Source: a virus
Strand: one strand, 5' to 3'
IMG/VR virus record: IMGVR_UViG_3300001242_000089
Span: 1-24,540 of that record
DNA length: 24,540 nucleotides
Position 1 is the first letter of the stretch, and each line of letters opens with the position of its first letter. A program made the position numbers and the translations under genes. Shown one piece after another: positions 5,984 to 14,200 of the stretch. Below the pieces are notes generated by a model. It saw nothing but the letters and a program-made list of their open reading frames with translations. It had not been told where the DNA came from and searched no databases.

Positions 5984-6364
5984 TTACTGTATCACCACCC
6001 AACTTTTTATAGAATCAAATCTTTTTTCTCCAATTCCAGGAATATTTTTTAATTCTTCTATGTTTTTAATACCATTATTTTTTTCTCTGAAAACTACAAT
6101 AGCATTTGAAATAACTAAACCAACACCAGGGATACTATCTAATTCATCTACTGTAGCATTATTTATATTAATTATTTTATTTTTTGGTATATTATCTGAT
6201 TTTATTAAAGTGTTATTAGAATTGCTTATATTATGAGAATTAATATTTATATTTAGATTGTGTAATGTTAAAAATAAAGTAAATATAAATATAATAATTA
6301 ATAATACAATTAAAATATTTTTTTTATTTATTAATCCCACCTCCCTGTGAAGGTTTAATATCAT
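5984..6364 (-). CDS. Membrane-anchored ComEA-like helix-hairpin-helix protein
   Basis: A 126-residue protein with an N-terminal membrane segment (about residues 15-35), an Asn/Ser-rich linker, and a double helix-hairpin-helix (residues 66-126: ININNATVDELDSIPGVG, then IKNIEELKNIPGIGEKRFDSI). ComEA proteins use this domain to bind DNA outside the membrane. The start is uncertain: ATG at 6364 has no ribosome site, whereas a strong AGGGAGGTGGG lies at about 6337-6346 and is followed by the in-frame ATA at 6331-6329, giving INKKNILIVL. That could be a non-standard start or a mutated ATG. Its place in front of holin-like genes is unusual. Confidence 0.7.
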   Translation of the reverse strand: MILNLHREVGLINKKNILIVLLIIIFIFTLFLTLHNLNININSHNISNSNNTLIKSDNIPKNKIININNATVDELDSIPGVGLVISNAIVVFREKNNGIKNIEELKNIPGIGEKRFDSIKSWVVIQ

Positions 6365-6396
6365 TAATTTGACACTATATTTAATTAATGATATTA
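6356..6396. promoter_or_regulatory. 13-bp inverted repeat over a plus-strand promoter (operator)
   Basis: TAATATCATTAAT (6356-6368) and ATTAATGATATTA (6384-6396) are perfect complements. The first arm ends next to the -35 and the second covers most of the -10 of the promoter at 6369-6397, a typical operator layout. Confidence 0.5.
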
Positions 6397-6397
6397 T
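6369..6397 (+). promoter_or_regulatory. Near-consensus plus-strand promoter antisense to the late operon
   Basis: TTGACA (6369-6374), 17-bp spacer, TATTAT (6392-6397). The expected start near 6404 coincides with the first base pairs of the three-way-junction element. No plus-strand gene follows, so an RNA product is the natural reading. Confidence 0.55.
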
Positions 6398-6402
6398 TAA
6401 AA

Positions 6403-6455
6403 TGTGGACAAGGTGTTACTGCACCTGCTTATTCCTGTGAATAGGCTTGTCCACA
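6403..6455 (+). ncRNA. Three-way-junction structured element, candidate small RNA
   Basis: Outer stem TGTGGACA/TGTCCACA (6403-6410 with 6448-6455, 8 bp); second stem AGGTG/CACCT (6411-6415 with 6422-6426), 6-base loop; third stem GCTTATTC/GAATAGGC (6427-6434 with 6439-6446, one T-G pair), 4-base loop. Only base 6447 is unpaired in the junction. On the plus strand it starts where the promoter at 6369-6397 would initiate. On the minus strand it is followed by TTTT and could instead be a terminator between tail and lysis genes. Confidence 0.4.
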
Positions 6456-6460
6456 CAATA

Positions 6461-6697
6461 TTAGATTATTTCCCCTAAAATTATCCATCCTTTACCAACA
6501 ATAGCCAAAAGTACCCGATCATTGGCTGTAGGTGTATAACTGGACAGGTATGGGTATGTTTTTGTGCTGGCACTGCTTTCACCATCAAAAATAATATTTG
6601 GTCTACCGGAAGTGTAATCATCTGCTATTATGCCTATTCTAAAAGCAGATGCCGATTTTTCAGGGGACATAATTTCTAAAAACTTTTCTGGACTCAT
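6461..6697 (-). CDS. Small tail-tip-associated protein
   Basis: A 78-residue protein, beta-rich, with the ordered elements SGRPNIIFDGE, YPYLSSYTPTANDRVLLA and GWIILGEI, as seen in small phage proteins that follow the tail lysin/Tal gene; an OB-like barrel is likely. Its N-terminus repeats MSPEK twice. The ATG overlaps the stop of the 368-residue protein by four bases (ATGA), with GAGGA upstream, so it is translated with it. It is the last gene of the tail cassette and shares its higher GC content. Confidence 0.6.
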   Translation of the reverse strand: MSPEKFLEIMSPEKSASAFRIGIIADDYTSGRPNIIFDGESSASTKTYPYLSSYTPTANDRVLLAIVGKGWIILGEII

Positions 6698-7800
6698 ATA
6701 GTTACAGTCCTCCTAATTAAGTGTCTCATTTTCGCCCCAGCCTTTAACTCCATGCTCCAAGATATTTCAGAATACTTGGCCGATATACCCAAACCGGAAA
6801 AAGCCAAGGTGAAAACATCTGCCTCGCTATGCATAGGCATAATAGCCGTTTCCAGGGTTACTTGCTCGTAAATCTGGCTATCCTCATAAGCCTTTTTCTC
6901 CACCAAATCATCAAGTGTCGTTTGATCTGCTGCATCTACTTGCTGGTATGTAGTAATCGTTCTACCCCTTGAAACTGTACTCGTCAAGCTGTTGGGGTTG
7001 GTGTTGGTATATATAGAAGAGATTGTCGCTTGGTCTGCCTCAGACACGTACAAAACCCACTTGTTCGGCACCCCAAACAAGTCCAACTCCTGCGCCACAT
7101 CGGGAAAAATAACGCTTTGATTATCATCCCGGTAGGTGTACTCGCTTGCCCGGTTTGCAGGTGTAACGTAAGGTTGTGCTATCGCCTGACCATTCTCGTC
7201 GAACCAAAGGGAGCGATAATTAATAGCACTAAGCAGGTCATTTATTATTTTCAGTTTTTCTGTTCCAGGACTCCAATCCCAATCAGTTGACAGCGTTAAA
7301 GCTGTGGCTGTAAGGTTTTGTTGGGTAATACCAGCACCGTCCAATACTGCTTTTATCGCTATGATATAATTCGTCCCAGTGGTCACAGTGTACCGATATT
7401 CGATCTTGTCATCGACGAGTACCTGAAGCTGATCATAAGCCTCTACCTCTCTTGTGACCACTCCAGCAGCGTCCACCTTGCGCGGAGGCGTGGACAATAA
7501 AAACACCCCTTGCGGCCATTCTGCCCAACCACCATCTGGCATTTTAAGTCGTACCCATGGCTTGATTCTGTCGGATAAAAAGTTAATGGTGCCATCGTCA
7601 CGGATGGAAAAGCGGGCCGTGCGTTTTATTTCGTTCTCGGTATTGTTGTTAACAGAAGCGTTCAGAACATTGTCTAACTGCCTCTTAAATACGTTTGTGC
7701 TGTCAAGAAGTTCATATCTAAAAGCCATTTGCCTATTTGCCGAATGGAGAGCGGTAATAACCTGAGCCTCAGTATATCCATTTTTTACAAGACTTTGCAA
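6694..7800 (-). CDS. Tail tip / Tal-like (gp27-type) baseplate protein
   Basis: A 368-residue protein. Elements such as KPWVRLKMPDGGWAEWPQGVFLL, the REVEAYDQLQVLVDDKI stretch, and LKIINDLLSAINYRSLWFDENG are typical of the phage tail-associated protein family that forms the tail hub below the Dit ring. It lacks the long C-terminal lysin or fibre part of many Tal proteins, so only the hub is present. A TTG start at 7800 follows GAGGTGG within the end of the preceding gene, from which it is separated by two bases. GC content is near 48 percent, clearly above the head genes. Confidence 0.65.
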   Translation of the reverse strand: MQSLVKNGYTEAQVITALHSANRQMAFRYELLDSTNVFKRQLDNVLNASVNNNTENEIKRTARFSIRDDGTINFLSDRIKPWVRLKMPDGGWAEWPQGVFLLSTPPRKVDAAGVVTREVEAYDQLQVLVDDKIEYRYTVTTGTNYIIAIKAVLDGAGITQQNLTATALTLSTDWDWSPGTEKLKIINDLLSAINYRSLWFDENGQAIAQPYVTPANRASEYTYRDDNQSVIFPDVAQELDLFGVPNKWVLYVSEADQATISSIYTNTNPNSLTSTVSRGRTITTYQQVDAADQTTLDDLVEKKAYEDSQIYEQVTLETAIMPMHSEADVFTLAFSGLGISAKYSEISWSMELKAGAKMRHLIRRTVTI

Positions 7801-7802
7801 GG

Positions 7803-10800
7803 TTACACCACCTCGCTATAATCGATCTCGTCAACCTTCAGTTGTATAGTGTACCCCCAGGCACGTTCATCAGTCACGGGTAGGGATCTAATCACCCCAA
7901 ATACCTTCCTCGAACGCTCATCTCTAAAACATAATGTAGCCTTTCGCCTAACCAGAGCTTGCAGGGCAGCAAATTCCGTCCCAGCTCTTAGCAACGGCAC
8001 AGAAACATTTACAACGCTGGTTTCAGACTCTCCAAACTCCATTATTGGCTTAGATCGCCCGGCAAACTGCATCAAAGTTCCTTCTGCCTCCCATGATTGT
8101 TCACGCGATTCATAGCATTTAAGCTGTATGATTGTCCCTGCTTGGTTCGTAACGTCAAAAAGCCATGAACCGGACAAAGTTATGCTCGCGCTGGCTGTCG
8201 TGCTGTCCGTGGTTGTTTCGTTACTACCGACTGCCCTGGCTTTGTATTCGTAGGTTGTGCCACTGGCCACAGCATAGTCATTGTAACTGCCATTTTCAGC
8301 TATGCCCATTGCTATCCTTGTCCATGCAGTTTCCCCAGATATGCGGCGGTAAAGGTAATTGCTGCTTACTTCCGGTTCCGGTGGTGTCTCTGCCGGGTTT
8401 GTAATGGAGATTGTGATATAACTACCTTGCCCCGTTGCTGTGATTGTCGGAGTTGCAGGAGGTGTAAATGCCACGGAGAATGTCCTTACTGCCTCAGTGG
8501 AAGGTACGTCCTTGGCATCCCAGACTGTCAGTTTTGCTTTGTACGCTGTGCTGTTTTCCAGGTCATAACTGGCTGTTCGACTCCGTGCCGTAGTATCACT
8601 CGTTTTTGCGCTGTCCCAAAGCACCGCATCTGAGTTGTCCGTTAGCTGTAGTTGGTAGGCAGATTGCCCTTCGGATTCTGCATCGCTAAAAGTCCAGTTT
8701 ACCGTCAAATTAGACGTGCTAACAGTGTCGCCGTTGTTGACAGGGCTTGTGATTGTTACTGTCGGCGCTGCGCTAGTGTAAAAAGTGCTGTAGTCGCTGT
8801 ATGGCCCTACTTCGTCCAACTCGTCCCAAGTCTTCACCCTCCACTGGTACTGTTTGTTGTTGGTTAGTGTCGCCCCACTGACTGTGTGACTGCCAGACGT
8901 TCCAGCCATTTTACCAGTATCCACGGCATCACTTTCAAGTCCAACCTCGCGTATTTGTAGTTGGTAGGCGCTCTGAGTATCACCCACATTATCGTCGCTG
9001 AAAGTCCAGGAGAAAGCACCGTCTGCGGTGGCATCATAATTAGCCTTTGTCGTCAAAGTTGGAGCGTTTGGAGCCAAGTTAAGAACAGTTTTGTCGAACT
9101 GCACAGCACCAGCAGACGTATCTTTCCAGATGTAGCCGATAATCGAACCAACTTCGCGCTCCATCGCGGAGACATCGCTGCCGTTGCCAAGTTCTGCTTC
9201 TGCGCTCCAGTTTGCCCCGCCGTCTGTACTGGTCTTTTGGTAAACTTTACCGCTACGATCATACTTGACATAGTATTTGCCTGTATTATCATAGGAGATT
9301 GTGGGTTTTTGGCCCACCGCTACATCAACCAGCGTTCCCCAATTTGCCCCGCCGTCAGTTGAACGGTTGAAAAATACGTGGTACGTGGTCGTGTGAGTTG
9401 CCCCATAGCCTTGCCAAACACAAGGTATGTATCCATCTACATCCACTACAGCACAGGAGTTTGATTGGATGTAAGTATACCCTCCGTAAACTAAAACGCC
9501 TCTGCCCAAATCTGTACTTAACCAACTCGTAGTTCTGTAATTGCAATATATACCATAATAAGCACCACTAGAATTTCGAAAATCAAATAATATGACAGGA
9601 TTACCACTAATTTTTATAACAATTGAAGGATTTATTAAATTAACACCTGTATTGTATGTTGTTACCTGCTCTACACTACCCCAAGTAACGCTATCTACTG
9701 AGATAGTGCCCTTACAGTAACGAATGTTTTTAGAATCTGGACGAGTTGATACTATACCAGAGAGTGTAGCATGTAATTCCGTGCCAGCGCCATTGATAGC
9801 AATAGAACATCCATTTTGACCAGACAAAGAATTATCAATGTCAATTTTAGGTAAATCAGTATTAGTGACTGTTATAGCATCAAAGACACACGAAACAAAT
9901 GTACTACTATATTGGACAACCAAGTAACACATAGTGCCATAGCATACCAAAGCATAATCATAAACCGTTGCTGCCCCGTAATAACAAAGCTGTGTCCATG
10001 TTGCACCATTATCAGCGGATTTGTAAAGCCTAACCTTGCTTCCTGCGCTGTCCCATACTCCACAAACCAACCACCCATTACTTAACTTGACAGTCTTTCT
10101 ACCACCATTGCCGGATGTATCATAAGCCGCAGACACAACAACAGTAGGGTCAATTAAAACAGGATAAACCCTATCTACACTGCTAATCCAAGCATTATCC
10201 ACGGCAATGTCGAACTGTAAAATACCGTTTTCATTTGAGTTAACCCGGTATTTACCGTAAGTCATGGCTCGTTCAAGAATCTTTGAGTCGTAGGCAACAA
10301 TCTGCGGTAAGGTAAATAGTGCATTACCATCAGCGTCGATGATTTCAATATTACCGCCTGTCTCGAATGGCCCAGTAATAACAAGACCATTCGCCCTAAC
10401 TCCTAAATCGGAGTCAAACTCAATTCTGCCACCAAAGACAAAATCAATATTGCCGAATAGCCACGGTAAAGGATCGCGGTGAAATCCTTGCACCAAAATT
10501 TGATGTTTTAACCTGTCATTTTCGACGATAAACCAATCGTCAACATCAGGAAAAGCCCGGTTAAATCTAGCATAGTTAGCCTTAGTTTCTAAGGGTACAT
10601 CCTGGACGTTGTAAATACTATCCTCAGTGCCAAATTCGTCAATGTACTTCATCGAATTAGGAGTCCAAGAAAATCTGCGGCCTTTTGAAATAAAGACTAC
10701 CCTGTTACCAGTCTCGTAAAATTCAGATCTGACGATACCGTTATCCGCTACACTATAAGACTGGTCTGTAGGGATTAATTTAATCGTATTATCTAGTTGT

Positions 10801-10829
10801 TGCTCATTAATACTAACTACCGTACCCAC
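7803..10829 (-). CDS. Large mosaic tail protein: BNR repeats, FN3 domains, Dit-like C-terminus
   Basis: A 1008-residue protein with a GTG start at 10829 behind GAGGTGA. The N-terminal part (1 to about 230) is beta-rich and ends YPVLIDPT, a motif common in RHS-like and cell-surface proteins. Residues about 230-580 carry three Asp-box (BNR) motifs, SADNGATW, STDGGANW and STDGGANW, suggesting a sialidase-like propeller that may bind glycans. About 585-890 contain three fibronectin-III-like domains (TITSPVNNGDTV and similar starts). The last about 110 residues resemble a distal-tail split barrel. Base composition changes inside the gene (AT-rich around 9540-9900), pointing to domain shuffling. 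Likely the receptor-contacting tail tip component. Confidence 0.7.
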   Translation of the reverse strand: MGTVVSINEQQLDNTIKLIPTDQSYSVADNGIVRSEFYETGNRVVFISKGRRFSWTPNSMKYIDEFGTEDSIYNVQDVPLETKANYARFNRAFPDVDDWFIVENDRLKHQILVQGFHRDPLPWLFGNIDFVFGGRIEFDSDLGVRANGLVITGPFETGGNIEIIDADGNALFTLPQIVAYDSKILERAMTYGKYRVNSNENGILQFDIAVDNAWISSVDRVYPVLIDPTVVVSAAYDTSGNGGRKTVKLSNGWLVCGVWDSAGSKVRLYKSADNGATWTQLCYYGAATVYDYALVCYGTMCYLVVQYSSTFVSCVFDAITVTNTDLPKIDIDNSLSGQNGCSIAINGAGTELHATLSGIVSTRPDSKNIRYCKGTISVDSVTWGSVEQVTTYNTGVNLINPSIVIKISGNPVILFDFRNSSGAYYGIYCNYRTTSWLSTDLGRGVLVYGGYTYIQSNSCAVVDVDGYIPCVWQGYGATHTTTYHVFFNRSTDGGANWGTLVDVAVGQKPTISYDNTGKYYVKYDRSGKVYQKTSTDGGANWSAEAELGNGSDVSAMEREVGSIIGYIWKDTSAGAVQFDKTVLNLAPNAPTLTTKANYDATADGAFSWTFSDDNVGDTQSAYQLQIREVGLESDAVDTGKMAGTSGSHTVSGATLTNNKQYQWRVKTWDELDEVGPYSDYSTFYTSAAPTVTITSPVNNGDTVSTSNLTVNWTFSDAESEGQSAYQLQLTDNSDAVLWDSAKTSDTTARSRTASYDLENSTAYKAKLTVWDAKDVPSTEAVRTFSVAFTPPATPTITATGQGSYITISITNPAETPPEPEVSSNYLYRRISGETAWTRIAMGIAENGSYNDYAVASGTTYEYKARAVGSNETTTDSTTASASITLSGSWLFDVTNQAGTIIQLKCYESREQSWEAEGTLMQFAGRSKPIMEFGESETSVVNVSVPLLRAGTEFAALQALVRRKATLCFRDERSRKVFGVIRSLPVTDERAWGYTIQLKVDEIDYSEVV

Positions 10830-10850
10830 TTAATCACCTCTCTATCAAAG

Positions 10851-10876
10851 AAAAGGCGATCTATAGATCGCCTTTT
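10851..10876. terminator. Perfect 13-bp palindromic terminator
   Basis: AAAAGGCGATCTA followed by its complement, with U-runs in both directions. It lies inside the late operon between the 101-residue gene and the 1008-residue tail protein, so it would reduce read-through into the tail-tip genes unless antitermination acts. Confidence 0.75.
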
Positions 10877-10881
10877 TATTT

Positions 10882-11187
10882 TTAATAAACCTGTGTTAGT
10901 ATTAAAAGACTTGTATTAGGGTCAAAATCTACCGTAAGCAAACTTCCATCCTGCATGATATATTCAGTTGGGTAGTTAAATGTCATAACAATTCCATTAT
11001 GATACCATCTGTTTAAAGGTCTATAATAAGTATCTGAAAAAGTGTTGTGTGAAATAGTGAATACTTTTATTTGATCTGTGGGAACTGCTGATACATTCAA
11101 ATCATCAGGAAATAAGTTTGTCTGACCTCCACGTAATTTAGTACCATCTGTAAGTTGCGCTGACCATTGGGTAGCTTGAATTGCCAT
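10882..11187 (-). CDS. Hypothetical tail protein between tape measure and tail tip
   Basis: A 101-residue beta-rich protein of unknown family, rich in aromatic residues (RPLNRWYHNG, FNYPTEYIMQDG). The ATG at 11202 is part of an upstream stretch that contains the ribosome site GGAGGTT; the start at 11187 (MAIQATQW) is better placed. It occupies the slot where a distal tail protein would be expected, but is too short for one. A strong palindromic terminator follows its stop, as after other high-copy structural genes here. Confidence 0.6.
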   Translation of the reverse strand: MAIQATQWSAQLTDGTKLRGGQTNLFPDDLNVSAVPTDQIKVFTISHNTFSDTYYRPLNRWYHNGIVMTFNYPTEYIMQDGSLLTVDFDPNTSLLILTQVY

Positions 11188-11215
11188 GATTATAACCTCC
11201 ATTTATTTTATTATT

Positions 11216-14200
11216 TTATCCTCTTGCCCTGGCCGCTTGTGGCAACCTAGCAAAGAAGTCTGATACTGATTTCATTTCTGCTATATCTCTTGCTGGGATT
11301 GTTGCATGTATTGTGTAGTTATTTATTACTTGTCCACTTGCTCCTGACATAGATATAGTATTTGTAGTTGGCATTAGGCGTTGTATTGCTCCTAATAATG
11401 CACTTGTCATCATGGAAGGTAATTTTGATAATGGCATAATTGCCTCTTGTGGGTGAATATATACTAAACCCTCATCAGTTGTAATTGCACCTTCTGCCGC
11501 CTGTGGAATAAAATCCTTATCAAAAGCAGATTTACCTATTGCGGCCTTTTTGCCACTTACATATGTGACTTCGTAGTACCCAGGAGCTGTTTCTTTGTAC
11601 CCGGTAATGCCTTGGCCGTACAGACTACCAGCAATAGATGTTGCAATTGATACAGGATTTGTAATACCTATTATTGCTGCATTCATTGTTGCTACAGCTG
11701 CTTTTACAAGAGCTACTGAATCTTGTATACCTGCGGCAAGACGCTCACCTAATGTTTTTCCAGAATTATACCATTGAGGATTGTATGTACCTAACAAAGT
11801 AATTAGTTCGTCATTATTCTGAAGCAGTAATAATCTACGGGTTTCAGCCTCCATAGCTTCAGAACTTCTAAGTTGATCATAGTGTCCCTGGATTCTAGTG
11901 CGTTCATTTGCAAGTGCTAATTCTTGGTCTTCGCGTAGTTGTGAATATTCATCTTGAATGCGATTGCGCTCTGATTCAAAATAAATATTTTGGTCTTTGC
12001 GCAAAGTTTCGTAATGCTGGGAAATGGTTTTTCGTTCATCTTCCTTAGAGTTCAAAAAGATATCCAGTCGATCTTCCTCTACCTGTTCCTGCTCGCTTGC
12101 ACTGTCCTTAATGTCATTTATTTCACTAGACAGTTGCTCAATTCTTACCTTCCTGGCTTTTTCGTCCTGCTCTTTTTGCCAGTTTTGCTTTTCTATGTCA
12201 ATTTTTGCCTGGATTAAAGACTTTTCGAACTCGGATGTTGTAAGCAATTTCTGCTGTTCAAGCTTACTTATCTTGGAATTAAAAAGACGCTGCTTTTCAG
12301 CTTCGTCCTCTTGTTCTACAGTTTCTGTTAGGAAGTCAATTTCATCCTGTCGGATTTTTATAGCTGCATCTGTAGACGCTTTTAACGTGGCTATTTTCCC
12401 TGCTGAAGTATCCTTTTCGGCCTGAACTTGCATATCTAGTGACGATAATGTAGCCTGTTCTTGATCGTTTAGGGCAGCTAACTTAGCAGCCGTTTGCTGA
12501 TCTAATGATGTAAGTAGTGCCGTTTCCTGAGTGTCTATCTCGGCCAATCTTGCCGCTGTTTCCTGAGCAAATATTGAAGTTCCATTATCCAGTGCGTCCA
12601 GTTCAGCCTGTTCCTGCTGGTCATACATATTCTTTAAAGCCGTTTGAATATGTCCAGCTATTTCGTCAATATTTTTTACAGCAGCATCAAATGCTGTTGC
12701 TGTCGCTGCTTTAGCTACCGATACTGCATATCCGTCCATAGATTTAGTAGTGCTTGTAATACTTGCATCAATTTTTTCCACAGAAATATTAGCTAAATCT
12801 AATTTTTTCTTATACTCCAAGGTTTCAGTAGCGTTATCGCCAAGTCTTAGTTTTGAATCTTCATAAGCTGTAGTTAGTGCAGTAACTTTAGCCTTAGCTT
12901 CCTGTTTGTCAATATTAAGACCTTTTAGTTTCAGTTGATACTTTTCCGTCTCCGTGGCATTGTCGCCAAGAGCGATAGTCTCTAGATCTAGATTCTCCCT
13001 AGCTAATTCAGATGCATCAGCTGATAATTGCATAGATGATGTATAAGCGTCACCTATTTCTTTTACTGAAGATGCTCTTGCTTCTGCAATTTCTTCAATT
13101 GTAGCAGCTTCCTTTTCTTCCGCTTCTCTTGTAGTTTTGTCCTTTATTGCTTCCGCAGTAGATTTTTTATATTCATTCATAGCAGTAGTGGTATTTTCAA
13201 TACTTGCATTAATCTGTTTCACGGAAATATTAGCCAAGTCAAGATCGCGTTTATATGCTAAAGTTTCAGTTGCATTTTCACCAAGTGCAACCCTCGAATC
13301 TTCGTAGGCAATTGCAAGTGCTACTGCCTTTGCTGTAGCTTCTTGCTTATCTATAGCCAGACCTTTCAATTTCAGCTGGTATTTCTCTGTTTCTGTGGCG
13401 TTATCGCCAAGTGCAGTTTCTTCCAGTTTTAATTGCTCTCTAGCTAATTCAGCCGTATCAGCTGCTTTCTGCATAGACGCTGTGAAGGAGTTCTGTATCT
13501 GATTTATCCCACTAGCTTTTGCGGCATTTTTATACGCTTCTCCGGCCTTAGTGACATTATTTTCAGTAACGACAAGTTCTGAATTTGCTATTTTTAAATC
13601 AGAAGCAAACTGTTTGGTCTGTTCATTGTTTTCTCCTAAAGTTTGGAGAGAACTTTCATAAGCCGTTTTCAGTATATCGACTTTCTCTTTAGCCAGATCG
13701 CGTTCAGTATTTGCTTCTTTTATGGCAAGTCTAGCCCTGTCGGTTTCTGTCGCATTTTCACCAAGTGCAGAATTTTCAGCGGCAAGCTCTGCTCTAAATT
13801 CTGCTGATTTGTTGTTAAAATCCGTCATAGCAGAATTGTACGGATTCATTACGCTATTTAACTTTTTGTCTTCCTCTGATTCTGTATCTGTTTCAGGGAT
13901 ACTAGAACTAACGGAACTAGAACCACCGCCACTAGGATAGTTTTCTGTCGGGGAAGTAGTACCTGGACTACCACCTTCTTCTCCTGTAGTTTCATTGCCC
14001 ATTTCTTTATCAATATTTGCTATTTTTGTAGTAACAGTTTTAAGATCAACATCAGCCAATTTATATTGTTTGTAAAAATAATCAATAACACTAGCTGGCA
14101 ACCCAGCTTTTACAGCTTTATCATGTGCTTTAAGATTTTCCGTAACTACTGCCTGGAATTCTTCTTGATCTAAAATTAATTGATCCTTTGTGTTTTGCAA

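Noticed and set aside
6403-6455. Hammerhead ribozyme or tRNA
   Set aside because: The junction has only one unpaired base, so the conserved hammerhead core is missing, and the element is too short with no anticodon or T-loop features.
7030-9362. Plus-strand ORFs opposite the tail-tip genes
   Set aside because: No start signals or recognisable domains; the minus-strand frames carry clear FN3 and Asp-box motifs.
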